A stretch of 64,000 nucleotides of DNA from Lysinibacter cavernae (lineage in GTDB: Bacteria; Actinomycetota; Actinomycetes; Actinomycetales; Microbacteriaceae), in NCBI RefSeq assembly GCF_011758565.1, contig NZ_JAAMOX010000001.1:1217838-1281837 (forward strand), written 5' to 3'. Both the position numbers and the translations under genes were made by a program. The notes below the pieces were generated by a model. That model ran no database searches. It saw nothing but the letters and a program-made list of their open reading frames with translations, and was not told the DNA's origin. This document shows positions 35,664-43,566 of the stretch, piece after piece; position 1 is the first letter of the stretch, and each line of letters starts with the position of its first letter.

Positions 35664-35797
35664 CTGGCAGGGGCATCCAACACGACGCTCAGCAAGGCAA
35701 CGCAAGCTGGAATGACGTGGCTTTCGGTGGTCGAATTGTCGCTATTTTCCGCTTTTGGCCGTGTGAAAGCTCTCGCCTTAGTCCGGAATACCCGTCA

Positions 35798-35962
35798 TCA
35801 TCGATTGGATTCCGGCGACCGATTGTTGGTGAGCTTGCTCAGATGCTCCATCTCCTGATGAACATGCTGAGCCCGATTATGGATACCGTTGCGGGCATCG
35901 GCTAGGGCCTGCCTCCCCTGGCGGAGAGCGCCCTCTTCAGCTGAAATCACATATTCGCTCAT
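35798..35962 (-). CDS. 54-residue protein in the WXG100-like operon
   Basis: A short frame read from ATG 35962, with GGGGA 8 bp upstream, 21 bp after the lipoprotein stop. The product begins MSEYVISAEEGALRQGRQ and is a single predicted helix rich in Ala/Gln/His (residues 4-45), then a polar tail ending ESNR. It looks like the first helix of an ESX-type helical hairpin without the W-x-G turn and second helix, so it may be a truncated partner of the 36490 protein or a separate small helical protein. Confidence 0.5.
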   Translation of the reverse strand: MSEYVISAEEGALRQGRQALADARNGIHNRAQHVHQEMEHLSKLTNNRSPESNR

Positions 35963-35983
35963 AGTTTCCCCGTCTCCCCTATC

Positions 35984-36493
35984 TCAAGATGGTTTGATGT
36001 CGGTGCAGTACAGGGTTGCGTTCAGCGTTCCCTTAACTTCTGTGCCGTTGACAAAGTTCATGTCGTCAGACTTCAGGTCTCCCACCTCGCTGTCAACGGC
36101 AGACGATACTCTGACCGTACCTTTCCCCTCGACAACCACGATTCGTCTCCCGCCAGAAGACGTTGACTCAACCTCCATTGGCACGCTTTCCCCATCAAAA
36201 ATCCCCAAAAGCGCGGTTTCTTTATCGTTCACGAGCGCAGTTGCGGACCTGGATTCACCTTCCCGCGGTAGGAAGAAATGGAATGAGCTTTGGGGACCAC
36301 CACGAAGCGATGTCCCGCCCACGTATTCGTCCTCGCACGTAACTGCATCCGGGTGGGCAACAAGAGTTACTTCGTTACCTTCAAACGTGAACGTCATCGA
36401 TACCTTCGATTCCTGTGCAGGCGAACACCCAGTCATTGCGACCAGACAGCCAACGGATAGCAGCCCCACAATAGAGGTAAGAACTCTACTCAT
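35984..36493 (-). CDS. Small lipoprotein of unknown function
   Basis: A 169-residue lipoprotein: signal LLSVGCLVAMTGC with the lipid-carrying Cys at about residue 23, then a 145-residue exported domain with two cysteines (VTCEDEY and LYCTDIKPS at the C terminus) that could form a disulfide. Family not recognised. ATG 36493 overlaps the stop of the WXG100-like gene (ATGA), which fixes the start over a GTG 9 bp upstream. GC content looks lower than in flanking genes. Confidence 0.65.
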   Translation of the reverse strand: MSRVLTSIVGLLSVGCLVAMTGCSPAQESKVSMTFTFEGNEVTLVAHPDAVTCEDEYVGGTSLRGGPQSSFHFFLPREGESRSATALVNDKETALLGIFDGESVPMEVESTSSGGRRIVVVEGKGTVRVSSAVDSEVGDLKSDDMNFVNGTEVKGTLNATLYCTDIKPS

Positions 36494-36774
36494 AGCTTCC
36501 ACGCTACCGCTCTCTGGTTATCAAACTCATTCAACCGGGTGACGGATGTCTGCGCGACGCGGCGAGCATCCGCGGCCAGGTGTTGCAACCGGTTTAGTTG
36601 CGCCTCACACTTGCGCATGCGCGAAAAGAACGATTGTTGGGCCTCACCGCTCCACGAACTTTCCAATAAAAGCATCCGAGAACGCAAACGCTCAATTTCC
36701 GTATCAATAGCTCGAACTGCCGACTCAATCTGCGAGAGACTCATCGTGGCTTGTCCTTCATCTAGTCCAATCAT
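36490..36774 (-). CDS. WXG100-like (ESX) small helical protein
   Basis: A 94-residue protein with the WXG100 plan: helix 1 (about 12-38), the turn SSWSGEAQ with W41-x-G43, then helix 2 with FFSRMRKCEAQLNRLQ and a long tail. Such proteins are secreted by type VII systems or serve as N-terminal export domains. ATG 36774 follows GGGAG by 6 bp. No EccC/EssC ATPase lies in the window. The next gene overlaps by 4 bp. Assignment rests on length and the W-x-G turn. Confidence 0.62.
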   Translation of the reverse strand: MIGLDEGQATMSLSQIESAVRAIDTEIERLRSRMLLLESSWSGEAQQSFFSRMRKCEAQLNRLQHLAADARRVAQTSVTRLNEFDNQRAVAWKL

Positions 36775-37195
36775 CAAAGACTCCCATGTGAATTTGACTC
36801 GCTATGGCCTCAAGTGCGCGTGGGAGTTCATCACCTGGTTTTGGGGCCGGAATAAGAGGGCTTTCCGACAGCGCACGAAACTCCAACTGCCCCGACAGGA
36901 TTCCTCGAACGCGGGCTTTGAACTCCTGAGGGACATCCGGCATTTGACAGAGTTCGGTGAGTTCGTCACGTAGGACCTGAACGATGGGCGCTGAGGCCGG
37001 TATACCGTCCAATAGTGATGGTTCATCAGCCCCGATCAGCACCGAAAGATCTGGCTCAAATGCGTCGTTCACGATATCGCTCACGCTAACGGCAATAACA
37101 GTCAAATACCAAATTGACGGTAAGCCGGCCGAGCCACTCGTCACCCGCGACTCCGACCATCCGCTTGGGCGCGCGACGTTTCTCCTCGTAGGCAC
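36758..37195 (-). CDS. Hypothetical protein, first gene of the WXG100-like operon
   Basis: An up to 145-residue soluble protein without a recognised family; acidic and Pro-containing (EPDLSVLIGADEPSLLDG, LIPAPKPGDELPRALEAIA). The furthest start is GTG 37195; a GTG at 37144 with GGAG 6 bp upstream is more attractive and gives 128 residues. It overlaps the WXG100-like gene by 17 bp. It might be a chaperone or immunity-type partner of that operon, but nothing in the sequence proves it. Confidence 0.45.
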   Translation of the reverse strand: MPTRRNVARPSGWSESRVTSGSAGLPSIWYLTVIAVSVSDIVNDAFEPDLSVLIGADEPSLLDGIPASAPIVQVLRDELTELCQMPDVPQEFKARVRGILSGQLEFRALSESPLIPAPKPGDELPRALEAIASQIHMGVFDDWTR

Positions 37196-37236
37196 CCGAC
37201 GATGCGGCTGTCACTATACCGATTCCATACAGCTAC

Positions 37237-37292
37237 TTGCATTCCCGGTACTCGGTGCTACTATGTAGTGGTACTCAGTTACACCGAGTACC
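37237..37292 (+). promoter_or_regulatory. Promoter and PadR operator of the PadR-DUF1048-DrrAB operon
   Basis: -35 TTGCAT (37237-37242), 16 bp, -10 TACTAT (37259-37264). Perfect 11-bp inverted arms GGTACTCGGTG (37247-37257) and CACCGAGTACC (37282-37292) bracket the start region. A second GGTACTC at 37270-37276 pairs with GAGTACC at 37286-37292 (9-bp spacer). Two overlapping operators with one shared arm suggest cooperative autoregulation by the PadR protein. Confidence 0.75.
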
Positions 37293-37305
37293 GAAAGGAG
37301 AACGC

Positions 37306-37665
37306 ATGAGCAAGCAAATGACCGAGATGCTCAAGGGCACGCTCGAAGGCATTGTGCTCGCGATTATCGCGGTAAAACCGGCTTACGGGTACGAGATCAC
37401 AACCCAGCTTCGCGACGAGGGATTCACCGACATCGCAGAGGGCACAATCTACGCACTGCTCGTCAGGATTGAGCAACGCGGCCTCGTTGACGTCGAGAAA
37501 GTCCCCTCCGAAAAGGGACCGCCCCGCAAGGTCTACACCCTGAACACTCAGGGCAGCGAGTACCTCAACGAATTCTGGGGCACGTGGGAGTTCCTTGCGG
37601 AACGCATCCACCGACTGCAAGAACACATCAACAACACAAACAACAGCACGACCGAAGGAGAATAA
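37306..37665 (+). CDS. PadR-family regulator (short type)
   Basis: A 119-residue PadR protein consisting of the winged helix (LEGIVLAIIAVKPAYGYEIT, EGTIYALLVRIEQRGLVDVE, wing PPRKVYTLN) and one C-terminal helix. ATG 37306 follows AAAGGAG. It heads a four-gene operon with DUF1048 and a DrrAB-type exporter, the layout of LmrR-like drug-responsive PadR repressors. Confidence 0.88.
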   Translation: MSKQMTEMLKGTLEGIVLAIIAVKPAYGYEITTQLRDEGFTDIAEGTIYALLVRIEQRGLVDVEKVPSEKGPPRKVYTLNTQGSEYLNEFWGTWEFLAERIHRLQEHINNTNNSTTEGE

Positions 37666-37667
37666 TC

Positions 37668-38030
37668 ATGGCCGCAGGATGGATTGAACTTGTCACGGGC
37701 TCGTTCGAAGACAAGAAGCGCTGGCGCCAGTACAAGGCCCGCAAAGAGCAGCTCCCCACAAACTACCGCACCGCGATCGACGGCATCGAACGGTACTTCA
37801 TGTATGCGGGCAACGTCGTCAAGGGCGATGTCATGATGCAAATGTTCGACGACCTCGCCGACCTCATCGAGCAGGCGGCAGCCGACGGAACCCCCGTCCG
37901 CGACATCGTTGGCGACGACCCAGTTGAGTTTGCCGAAACATTTATCGCTAACTACTCCGACGGTCAGTGGGTCAACAAGGAGCGCAAGCGCCTCACCGAC
38001 GCCATCGACAAGGCCACCACCGAATCCTAA
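37668..38030 (+). CDS. DUF1048-family protein
   Basis: A 120-residue soluble helical protein with the DUF1048 pattern: FEDKKRWRQYKARKEQLP, YRTAIDGIERYFMY and a C-terminal WVNKERKRL segment. DUF1048 genes commonly stand between a short PadR regulator and an ABC exporter, as here, and their role is undescribed. The start is 2 bp after the PadR stop; GAAGGAG precedes it. Confidence 0.8.
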   Translation: MAAGWIELVTGSFEDKKRWRQYKARKEQLPTNYRTAIDGIERYFMYAGNVVKGDVMMQMFDDLADLIEQAAADGTPVRDIVGDDPVEFAETFIANYSDGQWVNKERKRLTDAIDKATTES

Positions 38031-38051
38031 GCAGCAACGGAGGTCACAATC

Positions 38052-38885
38052 ATGTCAACACCGCTACCCCCCGAACCGGCCCTCAGCGTGCAGGGCATCA
38101 CCAAATCATTCAAGAACCTCCCGGTACTCACCGGCGTCAACTTCGAGGTCAGCGCGGGCAGCATTTTCGCCCTTCTTGGCTCAAACGGAGCGGGCAAGAC
38201 AACGCTCGTGCGCATCCTCTCAACCCTGCTCAAGGCAGACGGCGGCACCGCGAAGGTCAACGGATTCAACGTCGCCACTCACCCAGGCGACGTGCGCGAA
38301 TCCATCAGCCTCACCGGCCAGTTCGCAGCCGTCGATGAGGTGCTCACCGGGCGCGAGAATCTCATCCTCATCGCGAAGCTCCGCCACCTGAAAAATCCGT
38401 CCGCAATTGCCGATGAGTTGCTCGCCCGCTTCTCCCTCACCGAGGCAGGCAAGCGCAAAGCGGCCACGTACTCCGGCGGGATGCGGCGGCGGCTCGACAT
38501 CGCTATGAGCCTCATCGGCAGCCCTCCGGTAATCTTCCTTGACGAGCCAACAACAGGGCTCGACCCGCAGGCCCGCATTGAGGTCTGGCAGACTATCCAG
38601 CAACTCGCAAAGGGCGGCACAACCGTCCTGCTCACTACCCAATACCTTGACGAGGCAGAGCAGCTCGCCGACCGGATCGCGATCCTACACAAGGGCACGA
38701 TCATCCAGAACGGCACACTCGCCGAGCTCAAGCAGCTCCTCCCCGCCGCCAAGGTCGAATACGTCGAGAAGCAACCCTCGCTTGAGGATGTCTTCCTCGC
38801 CCTCGTTGGCGAACCGGACGACACCCCCGCAACCACAACCGCCGACGGCACCGCCGCGGTGCCAACAGGAAAGGAACTCCGATGA
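38052..38885 (+). CDS. ABC transporter ATP-binding protein, DrrA (daunorubicin resistance) family
   Basis: A 277-residue ATPase: Walker A GSNGAGKTT, Q-loop SLTGQFAAVDEVLTGRENL, signature YSGGMRRRLDIAM, Walker B VIFLDEPTTGLDPQ, switch TQYLDEAEQL and the DrrA-type C-terminal region ending in EDVFLALVGE. FAAVDEVLTGRENL is diagnostic of DrrA. It overlaps the permease by ATGA. The pair would export hydrophobic drugs or lipids. Confidence 0.9.
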   Translation: MSTPLPPEPALSVQGITKSFKNLPVLTGVNFEVSAGSIFALLGSNGAGKTTLVRILSTLLKADGGTAKVNGFNVATHPGDVRESISLTGQFAAVDEVLTGRENLILIAKLRHLKNPSAIADELLARFSLTEAGKRKAATYSGGMRRRLDIAMSLIGSPPVIFLDEPTTGLDPQARIEVWQTIQQLAKGGTTVLLTTQYLDEAEQLADRIAILHKGTIIQNGTLAELKQLLPAAKVEYVEKQPSLEDVFLALVGEPDDTPATTTADGTAAVPTGKELR

Positions 38886-39646
38886 CCGCCCACATGCTCA
38901 GCGACACCCGCGTCTTGACCGGGCGCTCGTTGCGCCACATCCTCCGCAGCCCCGACACGATCATCACCACGGCGGTGACGCCGATCGCCCTCATGCTGCT
39001 GTTTGTGTACGTTCTCGGCGGGGCCATTAATACCGGCTCAAGCGAGTCGTATATCAACTACATGCTTCCCGGCATCCTCCTCATCACGATCGCGTCTGGC
39101 ATCGCGTATACCGCCTACCGACTCTTTCTTGATATGCAGGGTGGCATTTTTGAACGCTTCCAGTCCATGCCAATTGCGCGGTCGAGCGTGCTGTGGGGAC
39201 ATGTTCTCACCTCGGTCGCCGCCAACCTGGTTTCGGTGGCAATCGTCACGGGAGTTGCGCTCCTCATGGGGTTTCGCACCGGCGCATCCGTTGGAGCGTG
39301 GCTTGCCGTGGCCGGCATCCTCGTGCTCTTCACCTTGGCGCTGACCTGGGTCGCAGTCATCGCGGGGCTCTCGGCGAAGACAGTGGATGGCGCAAGCGCG
39401 TTCAGCTACCCGCTCATCTTTCTCCCGTTCATCAGCTCAGCCTTTGTGCCAACCGCGTCGATGCCAGGGCCTGTTGCGTGGTTCGCCGAAAACCAGCCGG
39501 TCACGTCGATCGTCAACACCATCAGGGCCCTCTTCGCGGAACAACCCGTTGGCAGCGAAATCTGGATAGCGCTCGTCTGGCTGGTAGGCATCCTCGCGAT
39601 CGCATACGGCTTCGCAAACGCCATCTATCGAAAGAAGATCAGCTAG
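38882..39646 (+). CDS. ABC-2 transporter permease, DrrB family
   Basis: A 254-residue, six-helix ABC-2 permease. The N terminus has TVLTGRSLRHILRSPDTI-type DrrB features, then YINYMLPGILLITIASGIAY, FERFQSMPIARSSVLWGH and FPFISSAFVPTASMPGPVAW. It partners the DrrA-type ATPase upstream. Four regularly coupled genes (PadR, DUF1048, DrrA, DrrB) form one unit. Confidence 0.88.
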   Translation: MTAHMLSDTRVLTGRSLRHILRSPDTIITTAVTPIALMLLFVYVLGGAINTGSSESYINYMLPGILLITIASGIAYTAYRLFLDMQGGIFERFQSMPIARSSVLWGHVLTSVAANLVSVAIVTGVALLMGFRTGASVGAWLAVAGILVLFTLALTWVAVIAGLSAKTVDGASAFSYPLIFLPFISSAFVPTASMPGPVAWFAENQPVTSIVNTIRALFAEQPVGSEIWIALVWLVGILAIAYGFANAIYRKKIS

Positions 39647-39675
39647 CAAACACTTGCTTGCGAGGCCCCGCTCGG

Positions 39676-39735
39676 GATCGGCGGCGGGATATCCACCCAA
39701 TTCCAGCGCGAATATGGTGGATATCCCGCCGCCGA
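39676..39735. repeat. Palindromic repeat family B, copy 2
   Basis: A perfect 21-bp inverted repeat: arms at 39676-39696 and 39715-39735 containing GGCGGGATATCCACC, around the asymmetric 18-bp loop CAATTCCAGCGCGAATAT. It starts 30 bp after the DrrB stop and may terminate that operon. An almost identical copy in the same orientation is at 41077-41136. The remaining 198 bp to the next gene show nothing clear. Confidence 0.9.
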
Positions 39736-39933
39736 TTGCATGCCAGCCATGCCAGAGGTAACAGGGGGTAGAACTTATGCACAGCCTTCGCCTGTGTTTG
39801 CGGCTAATCGCGTGTCTCGTGCCCTCGACCGAGGCGCAGCCCAGTCACAGCAAGGCTTCTGTAAAGACCGAGCGCGTTTGGGGGCTGTGGACAGCCGCAA
39901 CAGGCATCCGTGGTTCACCGGCAGGATGCTCGC

Positions 39934-40968
39934 ATGACGTCTTCACTCCCACTCCCGTTCAACGCCAAGGCCTTCCGAATCGCGGATGCGCTGGATGCCG
40001 GAATCCCAGGACGCCGACTCGATCGCAACGACCTCCTCAGGCCGTATTACGGGATCCGCGTCGCGAGACAGCCACCCAACGGCAGGACCGCGGGTACCGC
40101 ACGCTCCGTCGAACAAACCGTCGAGCTACTCGCAAGTCACTATGCGCCACGACTCACGCCCGGACAATTCTTTAGCCACACAACGGCGGCGGCGCTATGG
40201 GGCATCCCGCTCCCCAAGCACGCATACACATCGCGGAATGAGACAACGCAGAAACGGTATCAGACCACGAGCGGCCCGAGCGCAGGCGTCCCCATCCATG
40301 TGAGCGCAGGCGTCCCCTTTCGCGGGCCCGACACAGCAGGGGTTGTCGGCCACCGCTTAGCCGAACCACTCAATAGCATCACCCGCCTAGCGAAAGACGG
40401 ACTGAACCTGCCAGTGAGCGCGCCAACCGCGACCTGGTTGCAGCTGTTTGCATTGGACTGCGGCCTCACCAATGACGATCTGGTCGCAGCCGCAGATTAC
40501 CTCGTCCGGCGGCCAGAATTCCCGCAACACGGGCGGCCATTCACCAGCATCGAAGAGCTGACCGTAGCGACTCAGGCCTACAGGGGGCGCGGAAAACGCC
40601 GGGCAATCGCGGCGCTCGCCGAGATTCGTGAGGGTTCGGATTCTCGCCCCGAATCTCTTCTTCGCTTGCTCCTTTGGCGGGCCGGCTTGCCAGAGCCCGA
40701 GCTCAATCCTGTTATCGCTGGCGCCAATGGCATCCGTATTGGCCGGGCCGACCTGGTGTACCTGCCGTGGAAAGTCATCGTTGAATACGACGGGGATCAG
40801 CACCGCCGAGATACAACGCAGTACGAACACGACATGACTCGACTTCAGGATTTTCACGTGTCCGACTGGGTGGTGCTCCGGTTCCGAAAGACCGCTCTGT
40901 TTCAGACGCCTCAGCTCGTGGTCCACCAGGTAAGGGCGATGCTCATGCGCCGCGGATGGACTCCGTGA
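39934..40968 (+). CDS. AbiEi-antitoxin-like/DUF559 endonuclease-domain protein
   Basis: A 344-residue protein. The N-terminal part resembles the AbiEi-type helix-turn-helix region of actinobacterial proteins (FRIADALDAGIPGRRL, LLRPYYGIRV), followed by an AbiEi-like middle. The C-terminal 110 residues are a DUF559/Vsr-like nuclease fold: RPESLLRLLLWRAGLPEPEL, IVEYDGDQHR and WVVLRFRKTAL. No toxin partner is adjacent. ATG 39934 is preferred. It is bracketed by the family B palindromes at 39676 and 41077. These proteins are abundant in Actinobacteria and their role is unsettled. Confidence 0.72.
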   Translation: MTSSLPLPFNAKAFRIADALDAGIPGRRLDRNDLLRPYYGIRVARQPPNGRTAGTARSVEQTVELLASHYAPRLTPGQFFSHTTAAALWGIPLPKHAYTSRNETTQKRYQTTSGPSAGVPIHVSAGVPFRGPDTAGVVGHRLAEPLNSITRLAKDGLNLPVSAPTATWLQLFALDCGLTNDDLVAAADYLVRRPEFPQHGRPFTSIEELTVATQAYRGRGKRRAIAALAEIREGSDSRPESLLRLLLWRAGLPEPELNPVIAGANGIRIGRADLVYLPWKVIVEYDGDQHRRDTTQYEHDMTRLQDFHVSDWVVLRFRKTALFQTPQLVVHQVRAMLMRRGWTP

Positions 40969-41076
40969 CTGGCTCGCCCGATTCGTATGTGTCGCTACGT
41001 GCCAAGGGCCCCTTTCTCTCTCCCCCGCCCCCCCCAAAAAAAATCTGGGACTGCACTTCAAGCACCCCCATCGGGA

Positions 41077-41136
41077 ATCGAGGGCGGGATATCCACCAAA
41101 TTCCAGCGCGAATATGGTGGATATCCCGCCGCCGAT
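41077..41136. repeat. Palindromic repeat family B, copy 3
   Basis: Arms at 41077-41097 and 41116-41136 pair at 19 of 21 positions; the 18-bp loop differs from copy 2 only at its first base. Copy and loop have the same orientation as copy 2. A C8/A9 homopolymer tract lies just upstream (about 41023-41043). Confidence 0.9.
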
Positions 41137-41162
41137 AAACGAACCCTATCGCTCACGTCATC

Positions 41163-41176
41163 AACGATGTATCGTT
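41163..41176. promoter_or_regulatory. Candidate PadR operator
   Basis: AACGAT-GT-ATCGTT is a perfect 14-bp palindrome, followed by another ATCGTT at 41181-41186. It lies 32 bp before the PadR start at 41209, in the only promoter-like stretch of the gap. Confidence 0.58.
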
Positions 41177-41208
41177 AAGTATCGTTCGCATGTCTATAGG
41201 AGGTCATC

Positions 41209-41754
41209 ATGAGCAGTTCGTTCCCCACAAGTGGTTTTGGTATTGGCAATCCAGCCGATGGCGTGTGGCAGGTCATGGACCAGCTACGGTCATCCTTCGA
41301 AAAGCGTTCGGGCACCCGCGTCGGCCGCGGAGACGTGCGGGCGGCCGTTCTTGCGCTCCTCACCGAGCAACCCATGCACGGATACCAGATCATCCGCGAA
41401 ATCGAACAGCGCAGTGGCGGCTCGTGGAAGCCAAGCGCAGGCTCCGTCTACCCAACCTTGCAATTGCTTGCAGAAGAGGGTCTCATTAGCGCCGAAGAAT
41501 CAAACGGCCGCAAAACCTATGTCCTCACCGACGCCGGGCAGGAAGAAGCCGCGGAGGCAGCAGCCCAAGCACCGTGGGGAGCCACGGCCAACTCAACGGG
41601 CAGCGGCCACACCGCCCTCCCAAAATCCGGCATGGAACTCGCCCAGGCGGCAGCCCAGGTCAACCGAACCGGCACACCAGAACAGATTCAGCAGGCAGTC
41701 ACCGTGCTCGACGAGGCCCGCCGCCGCCTGTACTCGATTCTCGCCCAGGACTGA
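41209..41754 (+). CDS. PadR-family regulator
   Basis: A 181-residue PadR protein with an extra N-terminal segment (residues 1-38) before the winged helix: RAAVLALLTEQPMHGYQIIR, SWKPSAGSVYPTLQLLAEEG and wing NGRKTYVLTDAG. The C-terminal part is Ala/Gln-rich and helical. A strong AGGAGG precedes ATG 41209. The ABC1 kinase gene starts 5 bp after its stop. Confidence 0.87.
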   Translation: MSSSFPTSGFGIGNPADGVWQVMDQLRSSFEKRSGTRVGRGDVRAAVLALLTEQPMHGYQIIREIEQRSGGSWKPSAGSVYPTLQLLAEEGLISAEESNGRKTYVLTDAGQEEAAEAAAQAPWGATANSTGSGHTALPKSGMELAQAAAQVNRTGTPEQIQQAVTVLDEARRRLYSILAQD

Positions 41755-41759
41755 CCGGC

Positions 41760-43469
41760 GTGACAGCCTCCGAGCAGGGGCCCCTTGCCCTCGACGAGAG
41801 CATCACCCGCAAGCGGTACCGCCGCATCCTTCGGTTCGCCGGTGCCAATCTCGTTGTGACGTGGTGGTTCGAATTGTTCCTCCCCCGCATCGGCCTTGCA
41901 GCGGTCTCGGAACGAGGCAGGGCCAAGCGGATGCAGCGCTTCGCGAAGCGATTTCATGTGCTCGCCGTCGACCTCGGCGGGCTCATGATCAAGGTTGGCC
42001 AGTTCATGTCGTCGCGGCTCGACGTCTTACCACCCGAGATCACGGCCGAGCTCGAAGGGCTGCAAGACGAAGTTCCGCCGGTAGCGTTTGCCAACATCAG
42101 AGCGGTCGCGGAGGCCGAGCTCGGGGTCACTCTTGAGACCGCATTCGCAAGGGTTGACGAGATTCCCGTGGCGGCCGCATCCCTCGGCCAGGCGCACAGG
42201 GCCAGCCTCTCGCCAGTTGACGCCGCAGAGACAGGGTTGAGCGAGGTTATCCTCAAGGTTCAGCGACCTGGCATCGATCAGATCGTTGCCGTCGATCTTG
42301 CAGCGCTCCGCCGCGTCGGCGGATGGCTCAGTAGGGTCCGCGTCATCGCAAACCGCGTCGATATGCCGGCGCTGGTTGAAGAATTTGCTCAAACCAGTCG
42401 CGAAGAAATTGATTATCTCCACGAGGCCGCAAACTCGGAACGCTTTGCCGAAGACTTCGCTCACGATCACCGCGTGGCAGTCCCAAGCGTCATCTGGGAA
42501 CGGACGACGCGACGAGTTCTCACACTCGAGGATGTCACTGCCATCAAGATCACCGATGCCTCGTCGCTTCGCGCGGCCGGCATCGACCCTGGACACGTGG
42601 CCTCGGTCTTTGCCGAAGTCATGTTTGAGCAGCTGTTCACCAAGGGCTTTTTTCATGCAGATCCGCATCCGGGCAATATTTTTGTCACGCCAACACCAAT
42701 GGATGCTGGCGACAACCAGCCGTGGAGGCTGACCTTTATCGATTTCGGCATGATGGGCGAGGTTTCATCTCACACCCGCGCCGGGCTGCGAAAGCTGCTC
42801 ATCGCGGCAGCGTCGCGCGACGGCAAGGGCTTAGTGACGGCGATGGGCGATCTTGGTGTGCTCCTCCCATCTGCCGAAACAGCAGATCTTGAACGGGCAA
42901 TGACCCAGTTATTTGCACGGTTTGGCGGCATGGGCTTTGCCGAACTTCGGGAGGTTGATCCTCGAGAATTTCGCGATTTTGCGGTGCAGTTTGGCGATGT
43001 TGTTCGGTCGCTCCCGTTTCAGCTCCCCGAGAATTTCCTGCTGGTTATTCGGGCGATGTCACTCACCTCCGGCGTGTGCAGCGCCCTCAATCCGGCGTTT
43101 AACCTCTGGGATTCGGTTGAGCCGTTTGCCTCGCAACTCCTGCGGGATGAGGGCGGCAACGCGGCGAAGGATGTGGCGCAACAGGCCCTCGAACTCATTG
43201 GCATCGCGTGGAGATTGCCAAAACGGCTTGATGAACTCATCACGAAGGTTGAAGACGGCAAGATTGCGGTCACGACCCCCGCGCTCGACCGACGGCTCGA
43301 CCGGCTCGATCGCACTGTTCGCAGGGCGATCTCTGCCCTCATCTTCGGTTCGCTACTCATCGCGGGAGCGGTCTTGCACGGAGAGCACCCGACAGTTGGC
43401 ACCATCCTCATGGCAGCGTCGGCACTCCCCCTCCTGCACGCGCTCTTCGCGGCTCGCATCGGCAGATAG
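41760..43469 (+). CDS. ABC1/UbiB-family atypical kinase
   Basis: A 569-residue UbiB-type protein. The family's KxGQ motif is present (LMIKVGQFMSSR), as are the Ala-rich loop (AAASLGQAHRASL), ILKVQRPG, EEIDYLHEAANSERF, FFHADPHPGN (catalytic loop) and FIDFGMMGE (DFG-like). Two hydrophobic C-terminal helices (about 520-567) anchor it. ABC1 proteins bind ATP and support quinone or lipid metabolism. The GTG 41760 start follows the PadR stop by 5 bp. Pairing with PadR control is unusual. Confidence 0.87.
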   Translation: MTASEQGPLALDESITRKRYRRILRFAGANLVVTWWFELFLPRIGLAAVSERGRAKRMQRFAKRFHVLAVDLGGLMIKVGQFMSSRLDVLPPEITAELEGLQDEVPPVAFANIRAVAEAELGVTLETAFARVDEIPVAAASLGQAHRASLSPVDAAETGLSEVILKVQRPGIDQIVAVDLAALRRVGGWLSRVRVIANRVDMPALVEEFAQTSREEIDYLHEAANSERFAEDFAHDHRVAVPSVIWERTTRRVLTLEDVTAIKITDASSLRAAGIDPGHVASVFAEVMFEQLFTKGFFHADPHPGNIFVTPTPMDAGDNQPWRLTFIDFGMMGEVSSHTRAGLRKLLIAAASRDGKGLVTAMGDLGVLLPSAETADLERAMTQLFARFGGMGFAELREVDPREFRDFAVQFGDVVRSLPFQLPENFLLVIRAMSLTSGVCSALNPAFNLWDSVEPFASQLLRDEGGNAAKDVAQQALELIGIAWRLPKRLDELITKVEDGKIAVTTPALDRRLDRLDRTVRRAISALIFGSLLIAGAVLHGEHPTVGTILMAASALPLLHALFAARIGR

Positions 43470-43475
43470 CGAGCG

Positions 43476-43533
43476 CAGATCCGACGCTAGAGTTCCTATG
43501 CCCCACGTTTTGGGAACTCTTGTGTCAGATCTG
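43476..43533. repeat. Palindromic repeat family A, copy 2
   Basis: Arms 43476-43496 and 43513-43533 match at 18 of 21 positions and share CAGATC, AGAGTTCC and GGAACTCT with copy 1 at 8618-8675; the 16-bp loops have the same length but differ. It lies 7 bp after the ABC1 stop and between convergent genes, so it can serve as a terminator. Confidence 0.85.
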
Positions 43534-43566
43534 TGAGCCGAGATCCTGAGGGTGGCCGCGCGGGGG

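Noticed and set aside
39934-40968. Complete type IV toxin-antitoxin pair
   Set aside because: No AbiEii-like nucleotidyltransferase toxin gene is adjacent; only the AbiEi/DUF559-like protein is present.
41023-41043. C8/A9 homopolymer tract as phase-variation switch
   Set aside because: It is intergenic, 165 bp or more from the next start, and not within a promoter or reading frame.
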